From contig JAEYDD010000026.1 in NCBI GenBank assembly GCA_023404095.1, forward strand, positions 1-64,000: 64,000 nucleotides of DNA. Direction: 5' to 3'. A model generated the notes under the pieces. It did not search any database and was not told the DNA's origin. It saw only the letters and a program-made list of their open reading frames with translations. The stretch's first letter is position 1. Every line of letters starts with the position of its first letter. This document shows, one piece after another, positions 57,980 to 64,000 of the stretch. The position numbers and the translations under genes are program-made. The DNA comes from Pseudomonadota bacterium (lineage in GTDB: Bacteria > Pseudomonadota > Alphaproteobacteria > Rhizobiales > Rhizobiaceae).

Positions 57980-58780
57980 TTATTTCGCAAGTTCGGGCGC
58001 GCGGCGCTCGATACGGGAAAGGATGTCCTTGAGATGGATGCGCAGGCGCGTAGCCTTATTCGTATCATAAGCGAAAGGTGGGGCTTCCGCGGAAAGATGG
58101 GTGGATTGTGCCAGTTCCATCTGAATGGCATGTACCCCCAGTCCAGGCTGCCCGTAGTGCCGGGTCGTCCAGCCGCCCTTGAAGCGGCCGTTGAGAACGC
58201 TCGTATAGCCGGCTGCGGCCGACGTGACTTCGACGGCGATACGTTCGATTGCCGGATCGCAGGTCGCGCCGTTGTCGGTGCCGATATTGAAATCGGCAAG
58301 CCTGCCCTCGAAGAGGAAGGGTATGTGCGAGCGGATGGAATGGCAGTCGTAGAGAATGGCTATGCCGTGGATTGCCTTGACCCGTTCGATCTCCGCCGCG
58401 AGCGCTGCGTGATAGGGGGCATGGAAGGCCGCGGCCCGTGCGGCGATGTCCTCGATGTTAGGCTCGGCGCCGTCCCTCCAGATCGGCTTGCCGTCGAAAT
58501 CCGTCTCCGGCACAAGGCCGGTCGTGTTCTGGCCCGGGTAGAGACTGGCGCCCGACGGGTCCCTGTTCGCATCGATGACGTAGCGATGGAACGTCGCGCG
58601 AACCGTCGTCGCATCGGCGAGAAGGCCGTCGTAGAGCTCATGAATATGCCAGTCGGTATCGGCCTGCATCTGCCCGTTGTCGTTCAGGCGCTCCCAGATA
58701 TCCGGCGGGACGTGTGTTCCGGTATGCGGCAGTCCGAGAATGACCGGCGATGTACCCTGCTTGACCTCAAAGCTTTCCAT
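57980..58780 (-). CDS. hutG: N-formylglutamate deformylase
   Basis: Last step of the five-step histidine route: N-formylglutamate to glutamate and formate. 266 residues. Metal-binding and catalytic motifs are LPHTGTHVPPDIW, DTDWHIHELYDGL, DANRDPSG and LYDCHSIRS. It pairs with HutF, encoded divergently, which makes formylglutamate. The ATG at 58780 gives the family N-terminus and lies four bases after the hutH stop. Confidence 0.92.
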   Translation of the reverse strand: MESFEVKQGTSPVILGLPHTGTHVPPDIWERLNDNGQMQADTDWHIHELYDGLLADATTVRATFHRYVIDANRDPSGASLYPGQNTTGLVPETDFDGKPIWRDGAEPNIEDIAARAAAFHAPYHAALAAEIERVKAIHGIAILYDCHSIRSHIPFLFEGRLADFNIGTDNGATCDPAIERIAVEVTSAAAGYTSVLNGRFKGGWTTRHYGQPGLGVHAIQMELAQSTHLSAEAPPFAYDTNKATRLRIHLKDILSRIERRAPELAK

Positions 58781-58784
58781 CGCC

Positions 58785-60320
58785 TCAACCCTCCAGCACC
58801 GGCAGGATGCCGGCGGAAATGGAGGCGACGAGCGCGCCGGATGCAACGAGACTGGACGCGGCGGCCAGATCCGGTGCCATGTATCGGTCCCCTTCGAGCG
58901 TGGGCACCGCCGAGCGCAGCACCGCGACGGCCCTCTCCAGCTCAGGGCTGGTCTTGAGTGGCCCGCGAAGCTCGACGCCCTGAACGGCAGCCAGCGCCTC
59001 GATACCGAGAATCCCGAACAGGTTCTCCGTCATGGCCAGAAGGCGGCGCGCGCCATGGCAGGCCATCGACACGTGGTCTTCCTGATTGGCGGAAGTAGGC
59101 GTCGAGTCGACCGAGGCCGGATGCGACATCTGCTTGTTCTCGCTCATCAAGGCAGCCGATGTGACTTCGGCGATCATCAGACCGGAGTTGAGTCCCGGCT
59201 TCTTCGACAGAAATGCCGGCAGGCCGTAGGAAAGCGCGGGATCGACGAGGAGTGCGATACGCCGCTGCGCGATCGCGCCGATCTCGCATATGGCAAGCGC
59301 CATCTGGTCGGCGGCAAAGGCCACCGGTTCGGCGTGGAAATTGCCGCCGGAAACGACCTCATTGTCGGAGAGCACGAGCGGATTGTCAGTCACCGCGTTG
59401 GCTTCGATCTCCAGTGTCCGGGCGACCGAGCGCAGAAGATCGAGGCAGGCACCGTCGACCTGCGGCTGGCAGCGGATGCAATAGGGGTCCTGCACCCGTT
59501 CGTCGCCCTCGATATGGCTTTCGCGGATCTCCGAGCCTTCGAGCAACCGGCGCAAGGCTGCGCCCGCGTCGATCTGGCCCCGGTGGCCGCGCAGGGCATG
59601 AATGTCGGGATGGAAGGGCGCGGACGAACCCATGGCCGCATCGGTCGACAATGCACCGGTGACGAGTGCCGTCTGGGCTGCGCGATGGGCGCGGAACAGG
59701 CCGGCGAGCGCCAGCGCCGTCGAGGTCTGCGTACCGTTGATCAGCGCCAGCCCTTCCTTTGCTGCCAGCACGACCGGCACCAGTCCGGCCTTGTCCAGCG
59801 CGTGGCGGGAAGCCATGCGCTCGCCACCGAAGAAAGCCTCGCCTTCGCCCATCATGGTTGCCGACATATGCGCCAGCGGCGCAAGGTCGCCGGAGGCGCC
59901 GACCGAGCCCTTTTCCGGGATGACCGGGATGACGCCCTTTTCGAGCATCCCCTCGATGAGCCGGATAAGCTCTATCCGGACGCCGGAGGCGCCGCGGCCG
60001 AGGGAAATGAGCTTCAGCGCCATGATCAGGCGCACGACGTTTTCCGGCAGCGGCGCACCCAGCCCGCAGCAATGCGACAGGATAAGGTTGCGTTGCAGGG
60101 TGGTAAGATCGGCGCTGTCGATCTTGATCGAGGCGAGCTTACCGAAACCGGTATTGATGCCGTAGACCGGCGCATTGCCGGAGGCGATCTCGGCGATCCG
60201 CGCGGCGCCCTTCAGCACGGCGGCGTCGAAGGACGGGTCCAGCCTGGCCGAGCCGTTGTTCCAATAGATGTCGGCGAGTTCGGCGAGTGTGACCCGACCA
60301 GGATGAAGGGTGATCGTCAT
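58785..60320 (-). CDS. hutH: Histidine ammonia-lyase
   Basis: First step: histidine to urocanate and ammonia. 511 residues, standard length. The self-formed MIO cofactor comes from the Ala-Ser-Gly in GSVGASGDLAPLAHM, and the catalytic tyrosine region is APVYGINTGFGKLAS. It starts one base after the hutI stop. Confidence 0.96.
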   Translation of the reverse strand: MTITLHPGRVTLAELADIYWNNGSARLDPSFDAAVLKGAARIAEIASGNAPVYGINTGFGKLASIKIDSADLTTLQRNLILSHCCGLGAPLPENVVRLIMALKLISLGRGASGVRIELIRLIEGMLEKGVIPVIPEKGSVGASGDLAPLAHMSATMMGEGEAFFGGERMASRHALDKAGLVPVVLAAKEGLALINGTQTSTALALAGLFRAHRAAQTALVTGALSTDAAMGSSAPFHPDIHALRGHRGQIDAGAALRRLLEGSEIRESHIEGDERVQDPYCIRCQPQVDGACLDLLRSVARTLEIEANAVTDNPLVLSDNEVVSGGNFHAEPVAFAADQMALAICEIGAIAQRRIALLVDPALSYGLPAFLSKKPGLNSGLMIAEVTSAALMSENKQMSHPASVDSTPTSANQEDHVSMACHGARRLLAMTENLFGILGIEALAAVQGVELRGPLKTSPELERAVAVLRSAVPTLEGDRYMAPDLAAASSLVASGALVASISAGILPVLEG

Positions 60321-60321
60321 C

Positions 60322-61572
60322 TTATACCTGTTGCCCTCGGAAGATGCGGGAATGGAGAGGATTGAAGCCGATGCGGTAGACGAGCTCCGCCGGCCGCTCG
60401 ATATTCCAGATCGCCAGGTCGGCCGATTTTCCGACCTCCAGAGTGCCGACTTGGCCGAGAAGCCCAAGGGCGCGGGCCGCCTCGCGCGTCGCACCTGCAA
60501 GGCATTCGTCCACCGTCAGGCGGAACAGGGTGGCGGCCATGTTCATGGCGAGGAGCATCGAAGTGAGCGGAGACGTTCCGGGATTGCAATCAGTCGCGAT
60601 CGCGATCGACGTGCCGGCGTCGCGCAGAAATTGCACCGGCGGCTTCTGCGTTTCGTTGATGGCGTAGAAGGCGCCGGGAAGAAGCACGGCGACGGTACCG
60701 GCCCGTGCCATTGCCTCTGCGCCTTCCGCATCCAGATATTCGACATGGTCGGCTGATAGTGCGCCATAGGAGGCTGCCATTTTTGCGCCGCCGAGATTGG
60801 AGAGCTGCTCTGCGTGCAGCTTCACCGGAATGCCGAGCGCCCTTGCCCTGTCGAAGACGATACGCATCTCATCGACCGAGAAAGCGATCCCCTCGCAAAA
60901 GCCGTCCACCGCATCGACAAGCCCCTCCGCCTGGGCCTTCTCCATGCCGGGCAGCACGACGTCAACGATATAGTCGCGGTTGCGGCCCTTGTATTCGACC
61001 GGTGTCGCATGCGCTGCGAGATAGGAGGTGACGACGCGTACCGGCCGGAGCTTTTCCAGCGCGCGTGCGGCGCGCAGCATGTTGAGCTCGCCGTCGATCG
61101 AAAGCCCGTATCCGGATTTGATCTCGATGGTCGAGACGCCTTCGGCCAGCAGGGTGTCGAGCCTTGGCAGGGTCGCCTCCACGAGGCCGTCTACGGAGAG
61201 CCGATTGGTCGCCTTTACGGAGGAGACGATGCCGCCGCCCGCGCGCGCCACCTCTTCATAGGTGGCGCCGGCAAGGCGCATTTCGAATTCCATCGCCCGG
61301 TCGCCACCGAAGACGAGGTGCGTGTGGCAATCAATCAGCGCCGGCGTGATCCAACGACTGCCGCAATCGACGATCGCTGACTGCGCTTTCAAATCCTCGG
61401 GGAGATCGGACGCAGCACCGGCGAAGATGATTACGCCGTCCTTTGCGGCGATGGCACCCTGCTCGACGACGCCCATTCCCTGGGAGCCTTCTGCGAACGT
61501 CGCAAGGCGCGCGTTAGTCCAGAGCGTGACTCCGGGACGGCTGTTGGAAGTATCAGAGGAGATGTCGGCCAA
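60322..61572 (-). CDS. hutI: Imidazolonepropionase
   Basis: Third step: imidazolone propionate to formiminoglutamate. 416-residue amidohydrolase with metal ligands in DCHTHLVFGGDR, SYLAAHATP, KLHAEQLSN and the aspartate in ATDCNPGT. I set the start at TTG 61572 because GGGAG lies seven bases before it and the longer frame crosses the promoter region. It is the first gene of hutI-H-G-U-D. Confidence 0.92.
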   Translation of the reverse strand: MADISSDTSNSRPGVTLWTNARLATFAEGSQGMGVVEQGAIAAKDGVIIFAGAASDLPEDLKAQSAIVDCGSRWITPALIDCHTHLVFGGDRAMEFEMRLAGATYEEVARAGGGIVSSVKATNRLSVDGLVEATLPRLDTLLAEGVSTIEIKSGYGLSIDGELNMLRAARALEKLRPVRVVTSYLAAHATPVEYKGRNRDYIVDVVLPGMEKAQAEGLVDAVDGFCEGIAFSVDEMRIVFDRARALGIPVKLHAEQLSNLGGAKMAASYGALSADHVEYLDAEGAEAMARAGTVAVLLPGAFYAINETQKPPVQFLRDAGTSIAIATDCNPGTSPLTSMLLAMNMAATLFRLTVDECLAGATREAARALGLLGQVGTLEVGKSADLAIWNIERPAELVYRIGFNPLHSRIFRGQQV

Positions 61573-61605
61573 GTTTTCGCTCCCGCACGTCAATTGCGCC
61601 TTTCC

Positions 61606-61634
61606 TTGCGTCAAAACATGTATATACATATTAA
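61606..61634 (+). promoter_or_regulatory. hutF promoter with embedded operator
   Basis: TTGCGT (61606-61611) and TATTAA (61629-61634) are spaced by 17 bases. The spacer contains the perfect palindrome ATGTATATACAT (61618-61629), of the TGTATATACA type known for HutC. Its place between the -35 and -10 elements fits repression, and it can also affect the divergent hutI transcript. The hutC gene is not in the window. Confidence 0.75.
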
Positions 61635-61708
61635 GCGCCTGACAAGAGCAATTTTGGGCGTCATGTTCCGTCCCGGAACGGATTGCCGCAAGGGGAGATC
61701 GCACGACG

Positions 61709-63070
61709 ATGACGAAATCAGCTGCCACGACGCTTCACGCGGCATCGGCGCTCTTGCCGGAAGGCTGGGCTTCCGACGTGCGCCTGACGATGGATCAGGG
61801 TGCCGTTGCCGCCATCGAGATCGGCGTCGAGGCCGGGGCCTTCGATCAGCGTCACGCGGTTCTCGTTCCGGCCATGGGCAATCTGCACAGCCATGCCTTC
61901 CAGCGCGCGATGTCCGGTCTGACGGAACTGCGCGGTCCGGCCGACGACAGCTTCTGGAGCTGGCGCAACGTCATGTACCGCTTTGCGTTGAAGATGACGC
62001 CGGAGCAGGTCGAGGCGGTCGCCGCCGAACTCTACATGGAAATGCTCGAGGCCGGCTTCTGCCGCGTCGGGGAGTTCCACTACCTGCATCACGATCAGGA
62101 CGGCAATCCCTACGCCAATATTGCCGAGCTCGCGGAGCGCGTTGCCGCGGCGAGCGTGGACACGGGTATCGGCCTCACCCTTCTGCCGGTCTTCTATGCG
62201 CACTCCGGCTTCGGCGGCGCCGCACCAATCGACGGCCAGCGCCGTTTCATCAACTCACTTGAAAGCTTCAGCCGGCTGATGGAGGCCTGCCGCAAGATGC
62301 AGCCCGGTCTGGCCGGCATGCAACTCGGGATCGCCCCGCACAGCCTGCGCGCGGTGACGGCCGAGGAACTGACAGCCGTCCTGCCGCTGGCCGCCGGCGG
62401 GCCGGTTCATATCCATGTGGCCGAGCAGACGAAGGAAGTGGAAGACTGCATTGCCTGGTCGGGCGCCCGACCTGTGGAATGGCTGCTTACGAATGCGCCG
62501 GTCGATGAACGCTGGTGCCTGATCCATGCCACGCACCTGACGAAGAAGGAAACAGTCGATATGGCTGCTAGCCGGGCGGTGGCTGGGCTATGCCCGATCA
62601 CCGAGGCCAATCTCGGCGATGGCACCTTTGCGGCACCCGGTTTTCTCTCCAGCGGCGGCCAATTCGGTATCGGATCGGACTCCAACGTGCTGATCTCGCT
62701 GCCGGGGGAGTTGCGGCAGCTCGAATATTCCCAGCGCCTGTCGCACAGAGCCCGCAACGTCATCGCCGCGCCGAACGGCTCGACCGGCCGGCGCCTCTTT
62801 GAGGCGGCCGTGGCGGGCGCGGGCGTGGCACTTGCATCGAGGACGGGGCTCGCCGTTGGAGCGCCGGCTGACATCGTCGCGCTCGACGCGTCACGCGCGC
62901 CCTATCTCGCGGGAGACCAACTGATCGACAACTGGATCTTCGGCGGCGATGTCGCCGTCGATACGGTCTGGGCCCGCGGCAAGCGGCAGGTGGTTGGCGG
63001 CAGGCACGTCGCTCGCGGTGCAATCCGCGAGCGCTTCATCGGCGCAATGCAGGCGCTGATGGCTGGCTGA
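61709..63070 (+). CDS. hutF: Formimidoylglutamate deiminase
   Basis: Fourth step in the HutF/HutG version of the pathway: formiminoglutamate to N-formylglutamate and ammonia. 453-residue amidohydrolase with zinc ligands in NLHSHAFQRAMSG, HIHVAEQTKEV, HATHLT and the aspartate in IGSDSNVLISL. It is transcribed away from hutIHGUD across a shared operator. Confidence 0.94.
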   Translation: MTKSAATTLHAASALLPEGWASDVRLTMDQGAVAAIEIGVEAGAFDQRHAVLVPAMGNLHSHAFQRAMSGLTELRGPADDSFWSWRNVMYRFALKMTPEQVEAVAAELYMEMLEAGFCRVGEFHYLHHDQDGNPYANIAELAERVAAASVDTGIGLTLLPVFYAHSGFGGAAPIDGQRRFINSLESFSRLMEACRKMQPGLAGMQLGIAPHSLRAVTAEELTAVLPLAAGGPVHIHVAEQTKEVEDCIAWSGARPVEWLLTNAPVDERWCLIHATHLTKKETVDMAASRAVAGLCPITEANLGDGTFAAPGFLSSGGQFGIGSDSNVLISLPGELRQLEYSQRLSHRARNVIAAPNGSTGRRLFEAAVAGAGVALASRTGLAVGAPADIVALDASRAPYLAGDQLIDNWIFGGDVAVDTVWARGKRQVVGGRHVARGAIRERFIGAMQALMAG

Positions 63071-63116
63071 CACCTGCCATCAGGGACGCGCAACTCTGCC
63101 GCACGCTTCGCAGTTT

Positions 63117-64000
63117 TTATGCGGCAGCGGCAAGGATCTTCTTCAGCCCGGCGACGTCGAGCGGGACGGGATTGCCGCCGGCGCACGGATCGACGACGCC
63201 CATAGTCGCAACCTTGTCCACGTCGATATCCGTCAGGCCCATGCCCGACAGCATTTCCGGAATGGAAAGGTCGCCACGCAACTCGACAATCCAGTCAACC
63301 ACACCTGTCGCATCCTTGCGCGGCAGGTCGAGGAAACGGGCCAGCAATTCGAGCTTGTCGGCGATTGCAGGCGTGTTGAATTCGACCACATAGGGCATCA
63401 GCACGGCATTCAGCAGGCCATGGTGGGCGTCGTGGAGTGCGCCGAGCGGGTGGGCGAGCGCGTGGATCGCGCCGAGGCCCTTCTGCAGGGCGACGCAACC
63501 CATGCCCGACGCGATCAGCATCTGTCCGCGCGCCTCGAGGTCGTCACCGTGATGGACGGCGACCGGAAGCCATTTGCGGATTAGACGCAGTGCATTGAGC
63601 GCAATACCCTCGGCCATCGGGTGGAACGAGGGTGCGCTGAAGGCTTCCAGCGCATGCGAGAGCGCGTCCATGCCCGTGGCGGCGGTGATGTGTGACGGCA
63701 GGCCGACCGTCAACTCCGGGTCCATGACGACGACGTCGGGCATCATGCGCGGATGGAAGACGATGACCTTGCGCTTTTCCGTCTCGTGCGTGATCACCGA
63801 GGAGCGGCCGAGCTCCGAGCCCGTGCCGGCGGTCGTCGGGATCGCGATCACGGGAACGAGATTTTTGGTCTCGGCGCGCTTCCAGTTGTCGCCGATGTCC
63901 TCCAGATCCCACATCGGGACCGTCTGTCGCACCATGAAGGCGATGGCCTTTGCCGCATCAAGCGCGCTGCCGCCGCCGATCGCAACCACCAGATCGTGAT
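63117..64000 (-). CDS. Iron-containing alcohol dehydrogenase, N-terminus cut by window edge
   Basis: About 294 residues of a group III, metal-dependent alcohol dehydrogenase. Visible are the NAD loop VAIGGGSALDAAKA, TTAGTGSE, TGMDALSHALEAF and the metal histidines in HALAHPLGALHDAHHGLLNA. The frame is open through base 64000, so roughly 90 residues are missing. It is convergent with hutF (46 bases apart) and probably belongs to a neighbouring operon outside the window; the substrate cannot be told. Confidence 0.87.
   Translation of the reverse strand, partial: HDLVVAIGGGSALDAAKAIAFMVRQTVPMWDLEDIGDNWKRAETKNLVPVIAIPTTAGTGSELGRSSVITHETEKRKVIVFHPRMMPDVVVMDPELTVGLPSHITAATGMDALSHALEAFSAPSFHPMAEGIALNALRLIRKWLPVAVHHGDDLEARGQMLIASGMGCVALQKGLGAIHALAHPLGALHDAHHGLLNAVLMPYVVEFNTPAIADKLELLARFLDLPRKDATGVVDWIVELRGDLSIPEMLSGMGLTDIDVDKVATMGVVDPCAGGNPVPLDVAGLKKILAAAA

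Noticed and set aside
1..64000. Mobile elements, CRISPR arrays, tRNA or rRNA genes
   Set aside because: I saw no transposase or integrase reading frame, no regularly spaced direct repeats, and no tRNA- or rRNA-like sequence by eye; a tRNAscan or CRISPR search would be needed to exclude small ones.

Overview
The window is high-GC DNA from an alphaproteobacterium, most likely a member of the Rhizobiaceae (Sinorhizobium/Ensifer, Shinella or Rhizobium-like). The reasons are the RepA/RepB partition pair of the repABC type, many ABC sugar importers each tied to a small catabolic operon, the D-apiose pathway genes first worked out in rhizobia, and the hutIHGUD/hutF arrangement. I see no tRNA, rRNA, CRISPR array or insertion sequence. 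Almost every gene belongs to a catabolic island, which fits a chromid or megaplasmid, although repC is absent from the window.

Region 1 (1-11052, + strand) is one long operon. It holds a carbohydrate ABC importer (binding protein cut by the left edge, two MalFG-type permeases, a small membrane protein, two ATPases), an ATP-type fused dihydroxyacetone kinase DhaK-DhaL, and a complete PTS-type dihydroxyacetone kinase with its own phosphate relay (DhaL, DhaM, HPr, enzyme I, a small HTH-like protein, DhaK). Region 2 (11073-22861) is a D-apiose catabolic locus: a divergent GntR/NanR-like repressor, the RuBisCO-like decarboxylase OiaX, kinase OiaK, oxidoisomerase ApnO, a ribose-type ABC importer with a DUF2291 lipoprotein, apiose dehydrogenase ApsD and apionate lactonase ApnL. 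Its predicted end product is L-erythrulose 1-phosphate. A shared operator-like motif lies in front of oiaX and apnO.

Region 3 (23072-29093) holds a long AI-2E-family membrane protein, a repA-repB pair with no repC after it, and a class II fructose-bisphosphate aldolase with a doublet operator. Region 4 (29528-41952) is the most unusual part. A tightly overlapping minus-strand operon encodes MtnK, MtnA, both halves of a split transketolase and a second, different RuBisCO-like protein. It diverges from a ribose-type ABC importer across a perfect 11+11 bp inverted repeat, and is followed by a class II aldolase/short-chain dehydrogenase fusion and a SorC-family regulator. This looks like a pathway for a 5-substituted or 5-deoxy pentose whose full route is not one I know.

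Region 5 (42314-55579) contains a TetR-controlled RND efflux pair, an L,D-transpeptidase-fold protein, ahpC-ahpF-oxyR with a textbook OxyR site before ahpC, a DUF983 protein, a MocR regulator, a RES/Xre toxin-antitoxin pair and a short-chain dehydrogenase. Region 6 (55695-64000) is a complete histidine-utilisation set (hutI-H-G-U-D, with hutF divergent) using the formylglutamate route, followed by an iron-type alcohol dehydrogenase cut by the right edge.
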